Source of the DNA: Salinivirgaceae bacterium | GTDB taxonomy: Bacteria; Bacteroidota; Bacteroidia; Bacteroidales; SZUA-534 | Length of the DNA stretch: 34,976 bases | Assembly: GCA_024405635.1 (NCBI GenBank) | Contig: JAKSOL010000027.1 | Span: 1 to 34,976 of the forward strand | Direction of reading: 5' to 3' | Shown here: piece after piece, positions 1 through 8,315 of the stretch | Layout of the letters: each line of letters opens with the position of its first letter | Position numbering within the stretch: position 1 is the stretch's first letter | Notes under the pieces: generated by a model | Told to the model about the DNA's origin: nothing | The model's input: the letters and a program-made list of their open reading frames with translations, nothing else | The model's database searches: none | Program-made: the position numbers and the translations under genes

Positions 1-1093
1 TAGGATCGAGCAATCCGTTGATGGTGACGGCATCCGTAATGCCTCGTTCGGCAAGATTATCCACCTGGTCTTTCATCAACGACTGCAGAGGCGAGATGAT
101 AACGGTAAGTCCATGTACAGAACGACCTTCCATCAAGGCAGGTAACTGAAAGGTAAGCGACTTACCACCACCGGTCGGGAAGATGGCCAACAGAGACTTC
201 CCTTCTACAGCCGCCCTTGCTGCTTTCTCTTGCAGAGGCTCACCTTCGTAAGTTCGAAACTGGTCATAACCAAAGAATTGCTTTAGGTTGTAATAAATAT
301 CAAGGTCTCTGTTGCAATAAGCGCACCCTTCCTCACATCGCGAGTGTCGAAAAATACGCACAACATTCTCCACATTCGGATAGTTGTGTAAAAACCACGA
401 CGGAGTAATCGAACGATAATCGGCAGTATCAATAAGGGCAAATGCTAATTCTGTTGGTTGTTGCACCATGATGCTTGCCACATCCGCATGTTCGCAGATT
501 TTGCCCTTGTATTCTTCACGAACCAATTCCTGAAGTTTTGCACTGTCATCCGCCTTTGCTCCAACGAATTGGAGGAAGCCCCGGAACTCAGGAACATCAT
601 GAAGTAATGTCGCATAGATTGCCTGTTTCCTTTTTGGAAGTGCGGCCCATGCAGTAACCTCCTCCATCAGCAAATCACGCGCTTTCTCACAATCATTTAC
701 CGGATTGTTCATCTGCTCACTCACCAACTTGTCGTCTTTCAACAATCGGTGATAAGGCCGTTCTGGAAACAATAACGGAGAAACGTACAAGGTATCTACC
801 AAAGTACATTCCCTAATATCTTCCCCGAACAGATACTTCGCATCATGATGGATGATGTTGTGACCGCAAATATAATCCACACCGTCCAGAAACTGCATCA
901 TCGCATGTTTGTCGGCAGCATGAAAGGTCGCCCCATCCCAACGCAAAGCCCCGATGTCATGAACCCGCTTGTCCTTCATGCCCACCTCGCAATCTACAAT
1001 GGCATACTTGAAAGCCCCGCTAGACTCCACCTCATTGGCAGAGGCAGAAACATTGCCGCTTATAGATTCTATTATTTTACTCCAGATGGACAT
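1..1093 (-). CDS. RecQ-like DNA helicase with N-terminal DEDD-type exonuclease domain (3' part missing)
   Basis: I read 364 codons from the ATG at 1093 to the window edge, with no stop. The gene continues beyond position 1, so its C-terminus is unseen. An in-frame TGA lies two codons upstream of this ATG, which fixes the 5' limit. Residues about 28-130 look like a DEDD-family 3'-5' exonuclease: VDCE gives D34 and E36, GHNIIHHDAKYL gives N79 and D84, and NDCEKARDLL resembles the third motif. Cys253, Cys257 and Cys260 (CEEGCAYC) could bind zinc. A RecQ-type helicase domain follows, with Walker A PTGGGKS (about 306-312) and motif Ia ISPLQSLMKDQV. Such a protein should unwind DNA with ATP, and the exonuclease may trim ends. 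It lies 149 bp downstream of the DUF262 gene on the same strand and is probably co-transcribed. Its codons (AAG, CGG, CGT) differ from the AAA/CGC-rich genes further right. The domain calls are solid; a role in phage defence is inference. Confidence 0.85.
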   Translation of the reverse strand, partial: MSIWSKIIESISGNVSASANEVESSGAFKYAIVDCEVGMKDKRVHDIGALRWDGATFHAADKHAMMQFLDGVDYICGHNIIHHDAKYLFGEDIRECTLVDTLYVSPLLFPERPYHRLLKDDKLVSEQMNNPVNDCEKARDLLMEEVTAWAALPKRKQAIYATLLHDVPEFRGFLQFVGAKADDSAKLQELVREEYKGKICEHADVASIMVQQPTELAFALIDTADYRSITPSWFLHNYPNVENVVRIFRHSRCEEGCAYCNRDLDIYYNLKQFFGYDQFRTYEGEPLQEKAARAAVEGKSLLAIFPTGGGKSLTFQLPALMEGRSVHGLTVIISPLQSLMKDQVDNLAERGITDAVTINGLLDP

Positions 1094-1242
1094 GATTCAC
1101 TTCTTATATTAATCCAATCTTTTTCAGCCTTGAACGGATTGAGCCATCATTACGCTGTAGTATGATTGCCAACTCATAATGTTACTGCAACATGCTATTT
1201 ATGACGTCTTTGTATGCAATATTATTATGATATTTAATGTAT

Positions 1243-2988
1243 TTACTTTATCAACCCCTGTTCATTCAAAAAACTTGCGAACGCTTCAAGGATAGTATTG
1301 GTTCTTTCTTTAATATCTGATTCTGCAAAGTCGGTTTTCGTCTTAGCAAGTTGTTTCAATTCTTCTACACTAGTCGCTTTCTTTTCGTCTCCTTTAGAAG
1401 TAGTGTAGCCATTGTAGTACTTTATCTTGTCGCCAAAACGGAAGTCGGAAGCACGGATGTTGATACGCTTTTCAAGAATCGTTTTGTTGCCGAGCATCTC
1501 TACAACGTCTTTGGAACTGAGGGATTTCTCCAAATCGTAACGGTTGCGAGCATAGATGTGCTCTATTTCAAAGACTGTGTCAAGCGAAGGTCGTTCTTGA
1601 TTTTCGTCTTGCATACACCACCATACAAGCATTGACTTGGTGATAGGGCGCCCGTTGTAGAAGTTGTAGTTGTTGAACTGATTTGCCGTCTGCTGCTGAG
1701 GAAAACGGAATTCTGCAAAATCCACTTCTTTGCCGTTAATGAGATTCACCATCTCTGCATAGACAGGCGTACGCAAAGCATTCACACCAGGATTCGTTAT
1801 GGCGTATGTCCAAATGAAGGCAATGGTCTTTGTTAGAAAGTTGTAGAATTTCTCGTCGTCCAGTTGATTGTCGGCATCCTTGTTGCAAAGGAAATAAACA
1901 CTTACGAAGAAGGTCCACATGCTATTCGGTGCATAATTAAGGACAAAGAGCTGACGCAGCACTCTCTGAGAGAAACGATCATCGGACATAGAATAAACAT
2001 CGTTCCAAAAGTCAGCAAGCAGTTCCATGTTACAGAGCGTCTCATCGCTTTGTAGTAAAGCGTAGTTGTTAGCTCCATAGAATGAGCGCAATGCCTCTGT
2101 TGTAGATCGTTTGATGCCTTTCTTGGCACGCTCGTAATACATGTAACGGGAGAAAAGCTCATCCATCGGGGTACCGCTGTTGGAGTGGAGATGCTTTTCG
2201 CAAATCTCCTCAAGTTTACGCCAACGATTGATAAATTCATCCTTTTTGCCAAGCTTTGAATAATACTTGTAGAATTCTGCTTTAAAGATGTCTGCATCAG
2301 AAAGTGCCTTTCCACGATTGTTGAGCGTAGAGAATATGCGTAGAGCAGTATCCTGTACGTCAGCTTCGATTGGCAACAAGATACAATTGTTCAGTATTCT
2401 GCTAGGCAGATAAGGGAAGTATGCGGGATAATCTGCCACAAACTCATCTATCTTTCCTTGGAAAAAGCGGAAGTTCTCAGCATAACGACTTTTCATTTTG
2501 TCGTTGACAACTCCGTCTTTTAGAATAGCAAGGAATTCCTCCTTATCCTTATCTGTAGCAACTTCAGAATTGATTTTCAGAAGATTCATATCAGGTTGGT
2601 CAAACTCGTCAGTTTTCCAAATGCACTTACCAATCATCTCACGAAGCAATTGACTCTGCTTGTCTTTCATTTTCTCAAAACGAGAATAAAAAGCACGAAG
2701 TAAGAGCATAATGGTTGTTAAACGTTGCTGACCATCAATTATTTCCATTTGACCTCGCTCATTCTTGAAAGTCACGATAGGGCCAAGATAATACTCGGCT
2801 GTAGATCGGTCAAACTTGTCGGCATCAGCTTCTGGAATAGCAAAAGCGAACACATCTTCCCACAGGGTAAAGCATTCTTTTTCGGCATCCCAAGCGTAAG
2901 GTCGCTGATAATCAGGTATAAGAAAATCTGCCTTATTATCACTCAGCAGATTCTTTATGGTTTTCTGATCAACGTTAAGTTTTGACAT
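1243..2988 (-). CDS. DUF262 / DUF1524-type (GmrSD-like) nuclease family protein
   Basis: This 581-residue protein has the N-terminal DUF262 hallmarks PDYQRPYAW (25-33) and IIDGQQRLTT (83-92). DUF262 has a ParB/sulfiredoxin-like fold that in GmrS-type proteins binds and hydrolyses nucleotide. The C-terminal part has an HNH-like DUF1524 signature: IEHIYARN (475-482), LGNKTILE (499-506) and KRIN just after it. This is the candidate DNA-cutting domain. Relatives include GmrSD, a type IV restriction enzyme that attacks modified phage DNA, and other single-gene defence nucleases. Substrate and modification dependence cannot be read from the sequence. Both signature regions are intact and I see no frameshift. 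The gene is upstream of the exonuclease-RecQ gene on the same strand, which suggests one functional module. The start is the ATG at 2988; no ribosome binding site is evident, as usual in Bacteroidetes. Confidence 0.88.
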   Translation of the reverse strand: MSKLNVDQKTIKNLLSDNKADFLIPDYQRPYAWDAEKECFTLWEDVFAFAIPEADADKFDRSTAEYYLGPIVTFKNERGQMEIIDGQQRLTTIMLLLRAFYSRFEKMKDKQSQLLREMIGKCIWKTDEFDQPDMNLLKINSEVATDKDKEEFLAILKDGVVNDKMKSRYAENFRFFQGKIDEFVADYPAYFPYLPSRILNNCILLPIEADVQDTALRIFSTLNNRGKALSDADIFKAEFYKYYSKLGKKDEFINRWRKLEEICEKHLHSNSGTPMDELFSRYMYYERAKKGIKRSTTEALRSFYGANNYALLQSDETLCNMELLADFWNDVYSMSDDRFSQRVLRQLFVLNYAPNSMWTFFVSVYFLCNKDADNQLDDEKFYNFLTKTIAFIWTYAITNPGVNALRTPVYAEMVNLINGKEVDFAEFRFPQQQTANQFNNYNFYNGRPITKSMLVWWCMQDENQERPSLDTVFEIEHIYARNRYDLEKSLSSKDVVEMLGNKTILEKRINIRASDFRFGDKIKYYNGYTTSKGDEKKATSVEELKQLAKTKTDFAESDIKERTNTILEAFASFLNEQGLIK

Positions 2989-3396
2989 AAGTATGAGTGT
3001 TATTATTTGTTCAATTGTACTTTATTCAGAATTATAATTTATGAAATCATTGATTTTCCATCTCCCAATGTCCAGCCTTGTTGATTCCAACATACTTGAC
3101 GTCCTTCAAATCGCTAAGGACGCAGAATGTCCGTTTGATTATCTTCTCTAAAACATTAAACATTGTTGCAAGAGTAAATGTATTTACAATACTATTTGAT
3201 ATGCCGTTTTCTATAATAAATCTTTCGCTGTTATTACATATAACGAACAACAAATCGAACTGTAAATCACTTTGTTTTTGTTCAGTTATTATTTCTCTTC
3301 AATGTTAATATTTTATTCAACACCAAATCTTTAGAAATAAGCAATAAACGAACTTAATTGATTGAAGACTCTTCAGCCCACCCCTTTGATATAGGC
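2989..3396. other. AT-rich intergenic stretch upstream of the DUF262 gene
   Basis: This 408-bp stretch separates the island-like genes from the tRNA-Ser terminator. It holds one weak minus-strand reading frame (3047-3253, listed separately). I found no clear TAnnTTTG promoter for the DUF262 gene, no RNA gene and no copy of the tRNA-Ser 3' end that would mark an attachment site. Confidence 0.5.
3047..3253 (-). CDS. Possible small hypothetical protein (68 aa)
   Basis: An open frame of 68 codons with no family I recognise. The C-terminal half (DLKDVKYVGINKAGHWEMEN) reads like ordinary protein, whereas the N-terminal half is rich in Ile, Asn and Phe, as AT-rich spacer translations tend to be. 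It lies just upstream of the DUF262 gene on the same strand, so it could be a small third gene of that module or a decayed remnant. It overlaps an opposite-strand frame of similar length, so chance is a real alternative. Confidence 0.2.
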   Translation of the reverse strand: MLFVICNNSERFIIENGISNSIVNTFTLATMFNVLEKIIKRTFCVLSDLKDVKYVGINKAGHWEMENQ

Positions 3397-3431
3397 AAAA
3401 AAAAAAGAGGAACATCTCTGTTCCTCTTTTT
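3397..3431 (-). terminator. Rho-independent terminator after tRNA-Ser (probably bidirectional)
   Basis: The stem GAGGAAC (3407-3413) pairs with GTTCCTC (3420-3426) around a 6-nt loop. An A-run (3397-3406) lies on one side and a T-run (3427-3431) on the other. Read on the minus strand, the hairpin is followed by ten U residues, which fits termination of the tRNA-Ser transcript. The plus-strand T-run is shorter. Confidence 0.8.
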
Positions 3432-3442
3432 GCATCTCTCAG

Positions 3443-3527
3443 CGGAGAGATAGGGATTCGAACCCCAGATACCTTGCGGTATGCCGGTTTTCAAGACCGG
3501 TGCAATCGACCACTCTGCCATCTCTCC
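3443..3527 (-). tRNA. tRNA-Ser(UGA)
   Basis: On the minus strand the sequence begins GGAGAGATGGCAGAGTGG and ends in the matching acceptor strand TCTCTCC plus discriminator G. The anticodon loop CTTGAAA carries TGA (3493-3491), which reads UCA codons. A long variable arm (ACC-GCAA-GGT) is present, as expected for a class II tRNA-Ser. The T arm is GGGGTTCGAATCCCT. The 3' CCA is not encoded. It has its own promoter and terminator. tRNA-Ser genes are common integration targets, and the neighbouring minus-strand genes look foreign. Confidence 0.96.
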
Positions 3528-3532
3528 AGCGA

Positions 3533-3562
3533 CAAAAGTAGATATTTTTCCTTTCCGTGCAA
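3533..3562 (-). promoter_or_regulatory. Bacteroidetes-type promoter of tRNA-Ser
   Basis: Read on the minus strand, TTG (3562-3560) is followed after 19 nt by TACTTTTG (3540-3533), which matches the -33 TTG / -7 TAnnTTTG pattern of the Bacteroidetes primary sigma factor. The box lies 6 nt upstream of the mature tRNA 5' end. Confidence 0.75.
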
Positions 3563-3779
3563 CACGAACTGCACTTTTTCTGAATATTTTTTATAATCTT
3601 CTAATAATCAACACGTAACGCAACACAAAAGACTATCATTTCGTTACAAAAGCGTCTCATTATAGCTCATTTAACAACGTTTGCAACATCAATTTTTAGT
3701 TTACAAGTGTGAAAAACTAACATTTTTAGCACCCAAGTCAACTTTAATACTAAACTTTAAAATAATCGTAATTTTATTG

Positions 3780-3809
3780 TTGCACATTAAAACAAAGCAT
3801 GTATATTTG
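3780..3809 (+). promoter_or_regulatory. Bacteroidetes-type promoter of tRNA-Val
   Basis: TTG (3780-3782), a 19-nt spacer, then TATATTTG (3802-3809). This matches the -33/-7 consensus of the phylum and lies 36 nt before the mature tRNA-Val. The rest of the 3563-3844 spacer is AT-rich, with no coding signal. Confidence 0.8.
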
Positions 3810-3844
3810 CATCGCTTTTACGGAAGCAAGGTTCTTAATATTTT

Positions 3845-3919
3845 GGGCGCTTAGCTCAGTTGGTTCAGAGCATCTGGTTTACACCCAGAGGGTCGGGGGT
3901 TCGAATCCCTCAGCGCCCA
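3845..3919 (+). tRNA. tRNA-Val(UAC)
   Basis: Acceptor strand GGGCGCT (3845-3851) pairs with AGCGCCC (3912-3918), with discriminator A at 3919. The D arm is TAGCTCAGTTGGTTCAGAGC. The anticodon stem TCTGG/CCAGA encloses TTTACAC, giving anticodon TAC (3880-3882). The T arm is GGGGGTTCGAATCCCTC. The 3' CCA is not encoded. Confidence 0.96.
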
Positions 3920-3922
3920 CTC

Positions 3923-3958
3923 AAAGACTTTCAATCATCGATTGAGAGTCTTTTTTTT
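3923..3958 (+). terminator. Rho-independent terminator of tRNA-Val
   Basis: AGACTTTCAAT (from 3925/3926) pairs with ATTGAGAGTCT (from 3941) with one G-T pair and a 5-nt loop. It is followed by eight T residues and sits a few bases after the tRNA. Confidence 0.85.
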
Positions 3959-3976
3959 GCCTAATTATTACTTGAC

Positions 3977-4010
3977 AAAAAAAGCAACCCCAAACTTGGA
4001 ATTGCTTTTT
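3977..4010 (-). terminator. Probable terminator of the T9SS cargo gene
   Basis: An A-run plus GCAA (3977-3987) pairs with TTGC plus a T-run (4002-4010), with an inner CCAA/TTGG pairing. Read on the minus strand it lies just after the stop codon at 4037 and ends in U residues. The stem is AT-rich with an internal mismatch, so it is moderate in strength. Confidence 0.55.
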
Positions 4011-4036
4011 ATAATTTTTCAAAAATAGGATCTACC

Positions 4037-5677
4037 CTATTCCACTACAAGTTTCACTGTCTTTATTGTATCGTTTAAAATATCAAGGGTAACCACATAC
4101 ACACCAGAAGCCAAATGGGTATCTAATTGCACACTGCCCGATACTTCGTTTATATGGTATTGTGCCACTTGCACACCAGTCATATTTAGTATTGTTACGG
4201 TGATTGGCGACTGCACATCGGCTCCAACATTGAGCATTACCGACTGATTTGCTGAAATTGGATTTGGGTATAAACTAACTTGATTGGCGCTAATTGATAT
4301 GTGGGAAACCGACACTATTTGCGATGCTACCGTTGTGCCATCATAGTCGGTTTGCTCAAGGCGATAATAAACGGTGCCTTGTGGAGCGTCAAAGTCGGCA
4401 TATTTATAAGACATAACCGAGTTGGAGTTTCCTGCACCATCAAAAATTGCAATTTTCTGAAAATTGACACAATCGGTTGAGCGATATATAGTATAGTAAT
4501 CGTTGTTTGTTTCGGTTGCTGTTTGCCATTGCAATACAACTTTTCCATTGGCACTTGTTGCCGAAAAATCAAGCAATTCTATTGGCAGAGGGCGACTTGT
4601 AACAATGGGATTAAAATGTGTTATATTAAAACCTCCAGCGGCCAACTGATCCATACATACTTCGCCGCTACCATTGCTACAACGCAAATCATTAATCACA
4701 AGCATCGAGCCTTCGCCCGAAATTGTCCTTGTCCAATCAATTATTAAATCGTTGCCAACAGACAAGTCTCTGTTTATTGTGTATTGTCCATTATTTAAAA
4801 CCACATTGCCTGTTACATCAAGCGATGCGCCATCGGCTATAACAACATTATTTGGATTAACGAATTTGCAATCGCCTTCAACACTAAATTGCGCACCAGT
4901 GCCCATAGTCAAACTTGCGCCATTACCAATTGCCACATCACCAGCAAAGGCAACTGTTGAATTTGCATCAGCATTAATTGCAGTTCCTCCTGACATGTTT
5001 AGTGTCTCGCCCTCAAGTTCGCCTTGAATAGTAACAGAGCCACTTCCAGTTACGTTTATCGGTCCATTAACAATAGCTTTTGCTCCCGGATTAACTTGTA
5101 GTTGAGATGTATTTCCGCCATTAATTGTAAGGCTGTTGCAGGTGAATCCATTACTAGCAAAAATGCCAGCTGTTGATAAATAAACGTTATTTGCCTGCAA
5201 GCTACTTTGCGTACCAAGATAAAGGTTCATATGGTTTCCGCCAGAAAGACGTAAGTCGTTCTGAACCTCAAGCGAACCATTTATTCGTATTGGGCCAGAG
5301 CCACCTCGCAAATTGTTCGCAATAATGCTCGATCCGTATTCCGATTCAATATGAAGGTAGTCTTGACTTGGTACCGAAATATCGCCCGCAACATTGATTG
5401 TGATGCCTGCGCCTATAACTAAACAAAACAATCCGTCAATACTAACGTCTCTAGTTACGTTCAATGTATGAGGGTTGCCATCGGCTGACACTATATTAAA
5501 ATAAACAACATTACCCCAATGCGTCATAGACATTGAGTTTAATGTTAAATCGCTTGACAAACGCAATGTTGATTCGTTGGTAATATTTAGGCTTGAATTA
5601 GGACTTGGGGTTATATCGGCACAATAAGCCAATAAAACAAAGTACAATAATAGCGTAGTGATGAATAATCTTTTCAT
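4037..5677 (-). CDS. Secreted protein with type IX secretion C-terminal sorting domain
   Basis: This 546-residue protein starts with a Sec signal peptide (MKRLFITTLLLYFVLLAYC). Residues about 25-360 are a long run of short beta-strand repeats rich in Asn, Gly, Ser and Thr (xGxxxINGxLxVxNDLxLS pattern), consistent with a beta-helix or solenoid stalk. Residues about 362-455 start LPIELLDFSA and contain LQWQTATETNNDYYTIYRS, a fibronectin-III-like module typical before sorting domains. Residues 467-546 are a type A sorting domain with SLYPNPIS, an ASGVYVV segment and a KTVKLVVE end. The T9SS moves such proteins across the outer membrane and usually removes the domain on attachment to the surface. 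The binding target is unknown; adhesin or carbohydrate binder are guesses. It implies that T9SS genes exist elsewhere in the genome. A TAnnTTTG promoter precedes the gene. Confidence 0.85.
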   Translation of the reverse strand: MKRLFITTLLLYFVLLAYCADITPSPNSSLNITNESTLRLSSDLTLNSMSMTHWGNVVYFNIVSADGNPHTLNVTRDVSIDGLFCLVIGAGITINVAGDISVPSQDYLHIESEYGSSIIANNLRGGSGPIRINGSLEVQNDLRLSGGNHMNLYLGTQSSLQANNVYLSTAGIFASNGFTCNSLTINGGNTSQLQVNPGAKAIVNGPINVTGSGSVTIQGELEGETLNMSGGTAINADANSTVAFAGDVAIGNGASLTMGTGAQFSVEGDCKFVNPNNVVIADGASLDVTGNVVLNNGQYTINRDLSVGNDLIIDWTRTISGEGSMLVINDLRCSNGSGEVCMDQLAAGGFNITHFNPIVTSRPLPIELLDFSATSANGKVVLQWQTATETNNDYYTIYRSTDCVNFQKIAIFDGAGNSNSVMSYKYADFDAPQGTVYYRLEQTDYDGTTVASQIVSVSHISISANQVSLYPNPISANQSVMLNVGADVQSPITVTILNMTGVQVAQYHINEVSGSVQLDTHLASGVYVVTLDILNDTIKTVKLVVE

Positions 5678-5706
5678 CGGTTTAGTTTTTTTGGTTTCTT
5701 CAGCTG

Positions 5707-5735
5707 CAAATATACTCTTTTGCTTTGTGTATCAA
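5707..5735 (-). promoter_or_regulatory. Promoter of the T9SS cargo gene
   Basis: On the minus strand TTG (5735-5733) is followed after 18 nt by TATATTTG (5714-5707), 29 nt upstream of the ATG at 5677. This matches the Bacteroidetes -33/-7 pattern. Confidence 0.7.
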
Positions 5736-5877
5736 CATTATAGAAACCAAAACTACTATGAAGAATATCAGTTTTGCAACATGATAAAACACACTAAAGG
5801 ATAGTTAATAATACTATTTATATAGTTCAATTTGAATAATTTAGCGCTCATCAAAAAAAAACAAGAACAACAACTTT

Positions 5878-7227
5878 ATGAACAAGAAAGTATTTTCCAC
5901 ATTGGCTATTCTACTGATATTGAGTCAATTTGCAGCAAAAGCCGGCACTAAACCTGAGGTTGAATTCAGCAAATACTTTACAGATAGTACACTTCGTTTG
6001 GACTATATTTTTGCTGGGACTGCAAAATGCGCAAACATTTACGTTGACGAACTAAACATGTTACCTCATTGGGCGGGTCGCCGCTATAACCTTGATTCGC
6101 TGATACTTAAAGGCAACGGGCAGATTTATGTAACCGACTCAGCAACTAACAAACTTATTTATTGCCATTCGTTTTCGACCTTGTTTCACGAGTGGCAAAC
6201 TACCGAAGAGGCTGCCAATGTAGCTCGCTCGTTTGAGAATGTTTATCTTGTGCCGTTTCCTCGCAAAGCGGTAAATATTCGCATCGTTATTCAAGATTTT
6301 CATGGCCAAAACACTGCAGAATTGAATCATAAAGTTTCGCCAAACGATATTTTAATCCGCAAAATTGGCTTTAAGGAATATTACCCAAGCAAATACATAC
6401 AGAAAAGCGGAAGCAGCGCAAACTGCATCGACATTGCATTTATTGCCGAAGGATACACTGAAGAAGAAATGGAATTGTTTTATAGTGATTGTGCGAAATC
6501 GGTAGAATCGATTTTGAGTTTCGAACCATTTAAATCGCGCAAAGACAAATTCAATTTTGTTGCAGTTGCAACCCCATCAATCGAAAGCGGAGTGAGCATT
6601 CCACACAACAATCAAGGTTGGACAAATACCTTCCACCAATCGCACTACGACACCTTTTACAGCGACCGATACTTAACAACATCGCGCCTAAAAACAATAC
6701 ACAACGCACTGGCCGCTGTTGAATACGAGCACATTATTCTGCTGGTAAATACCGAAAATTATGGAGGCGGAGGCATTTACAATGCGGTAACACTATCGGC
6801 CGCGCACCACCCTACAGCTCGCCAAGTGTTAGTTCACGAACTTGGGCATAGTTTTGCGGGTCTAGCTGACGAGTATTTTTACGACGATTCGTACGAACCA
6901 TATTACTTTACCGACACCGAACCTTGGGAGCCAAACATAACAACGTTGAACGATTTTGAATCGAAGTGGAAAGATATGCTACCCAGAGGCACACAAATTC
7001 CGACACCAACGAAATACACAGGCAAATTCAACTACAAAAACATGCCAACCGACCCAAACCACCCAATTTATACCGAAGTTGGCGTTTTTGAAGGCGCTGG
7101 CTATATGAGCAAAGGCGCATACAGACCTGTTGAAGAGTGCCGAATGAAAATAAATGAAGCACCTGATTTTTGTCCTGTTTGCAAAAGAGCAATTATACAT
7201 GTAATTAATTTTTACACAAGAGATTAA
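5878..7227 (+). CDS. Secreted M64 (IgA peptidase-like) zinc metallopeptidase
   Basis: The 449-residue protein has a cleavable signal peptide ending about AAKAG. An N-terminal beta-rich region (about 25-170) matches the M64 N-terminal domain layout. The catalytic domain starts near IDIAFIAEGYTEEEM and carries the zinc site HELGHSFAGLADEY, with ligands H320 and H324, catalytic E321 and Asp331 as likely third ligand. Length and layout match Bacteroidetes M64 peptidases. The family is named for a Clostridium ramosum IgA protease, but most Bacteroidetes members have no proven substrate, so IgA cleavage should not be assumed. It should be periplasmic or exported; no sorting domain is present. The C-terminus has paired cysteines (CPVC) next to the stop. 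The next gene follows after 15 bp, so the two may be co-transcribed. Confidence 0.88.
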   Translation: MNKKVFSTLAILLILSQFAAKAGTKPEVEFSKYFTDSTLRLDYIFAGTAKCANIYVDELNMLPHWAGRRYNLDSLILKGNGQIYVTDSATNKLIYCHSFSTLFHEWQTTEEAANVARSFENVYLVPFPRKAVNIRIVIQDFHGQNTAELNHKVSPNDILIRKIGFKEYYPSKYIQKSGSSANCIDIAFIAEGYTEEEMELFYSDCAKSVESILSFEPFKSRKDKFNFVAVATPSIESGVSIPHNNQGWTNTFHQSHYDTFYSDRYLTTSRLKTIHNALAAVEYEHIILLVNTENYGGGGIYNAVTLSAAHHPTARQVLVHELGHSFAGLADEYFYDDSYEPYYFTDTEPWEPNITTLNDFESKWKDMLPRGTQIPTPTKYTGKFNYKNMPTDPNHPIYTEVGVFEGAGYMSKGAYRPVEECRMKINEAPDFCPVCKRAIIHVINFYTRD

Positions 7228-7242
7228 AACTGTTTTTGCGTA

Positions 7243-8223
7243 ATGGAAACAGATAAAAAACGAATAGAGTTTATTGATTTAGCCAAAGGTGTATGCATCA
7301 TTTTGGTAGTGCTGCTTCACATGGGGCTACCCATTGACGAACATGTGCCTTTGCTTCAAAATTTGCGAATGCCGCTGTACTTTATTTTGTCTGGCCTTTT
7401 TTTCAAGACATATGGCGGTTTTGCTCAATTATGCAAAAAGAAGATTAATAAAATACTTATACCATTTGTGTTTTTCTATGTTGCCAGCTATGGCATATTT
7501 TACATGCTGATAACATTTGCTCCAAGCTTATCAAACTCTGAAGCAACAGGCATTCTTGACATTTTTACCCAACGAACAACATTTAACAATCCGATTTGGT
7601 TTTTGCTATGCTTGTTTTGGTGCAACTTACTGTTTTGTGCCATTTCTGTTACAACAAAAGAAGAATGGCAACGAACAATTGCAGTAATTACAATAGGAGC
7701 AAGCGGATATCTACTAAACCGTTGTAACGTGCAAATTTACGGTTGCATTGATTGTGCATTTTCTTCTCTACCAATGTTTTATGTTGGCTATATGCTCAAT
7801 AAAACAAAACTACTCTACTCAAACAAATTTGATAAATACACACCACTGTTTGCAGCTGCTATTTTATGTTTGGCACTATTGCTAGTTAATATATGGCCAT
7901 CAAGAATAAACTACCAAACAAACGAATACTTTGGAAACATAATAATAGCCTATAGCACAAGTATTTTAGTTGTATTATCCACTTTGCTTATCTGCAAGAT
8001 TATAAAGCACTTACCAATCATTTCGTACTTTGGCCGATACTCAATAATTGTGCTTTGTACTCACGAAATGATACGTAAATTCGTAAAACCCGTGTTGGGC
8101 ATTTTAACCGACAATGTGTATGTGCTTGCAGTTGTAGTGTTAACAATATGCCTTGCAATAATTCCTTTGTGCATCAGATTTTTGCCACATGTTACAGCAC
8201 AAAAAGATGTTTTAGCAAGCTAA
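7243..8223 (+). CDS. Membrane acyltransferase, acyltransferase 3 family
   Basis: A 326-residue multi-pass membrane protein. The N-terminus RIEFIDLAKGVCIILVVLLH is the typical first helix of acyltransferase-3 proteins, in which the histidine at its end is the likely catalytic residue. The segment LRMPLYFILSGLFF is the second family hallmark. About ten hydrophobic segments follow. Family members O-acylate envelope glycans at the inner membrane; the acceptor here cannot be told. It starts 15 bp after the M64 gene and 92 bp before lgt. The C-terminus ends shortly after the last helix and the gene looks complete. Confidence 0.85.
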   Translation: METDKKRIEFIDLAKGVCIILVVLLHMGLPIDEHVPLLQNLRMPLYFILSGLFFKTYGGFAQLCKKKINKILIPFVFFYVASYGIFYMLITFAPSLSNSEATGILDIFTQRTTFNNPIWFLLCLFWCNLLFCAISVTTKEEWQRTIAVITIGASGYLLNRCNVQIYGCIDCAFSSLPMFYVGYMLNKTKLLYSNKFDKYTPLFAAAILCLALLLVNIWPSRINYQTNEYFGNIIIAYSTSILVVLSTLLICKIIKHLPIISYFGRYSIIVLCTHEMIRKFVKPVLGILTDNVYVLAVVVLTICLAIIPLCIRFLPHVTAQKDVLAS

Positions 8224-8286
8224 AGGCTAAATCAGCAAAAATGTTAGGCATAAACAATATGTTACAGCAACCAAAAGTTAAAAGGT

Positions 8287-8294
8287 TACATTTG
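8287..8294 (+). promoter_or_regulatory. Candidate -7 box for the lgt cluster
   Basis: TACATTTG matches TAnnTTTG and ends 21 nt upstream of the lgt ATG. No convincing TTG element is seen at the -33 position, so this is a tentative call. Confidence 0.4.
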
Positions 8295-8315
8295 CAGTCA
8301 TACAAATAATAAGAA

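Noticed and set aside
217..1165. Plus-strand open frames opposite the helicase gene (217-408, 475-657, 845-1165)
   Set aside because: They are antisense to a continuous minus-strand frame with clear exonuclease and RecQ motifs, and their translations show no family features.
3078..3308. Plus-strand 76-codon frame opposite the small hypothetical
   Set aside because: Hydrophobic, low-complexity translation of AT-rich spacer DNA with no start context or family match.
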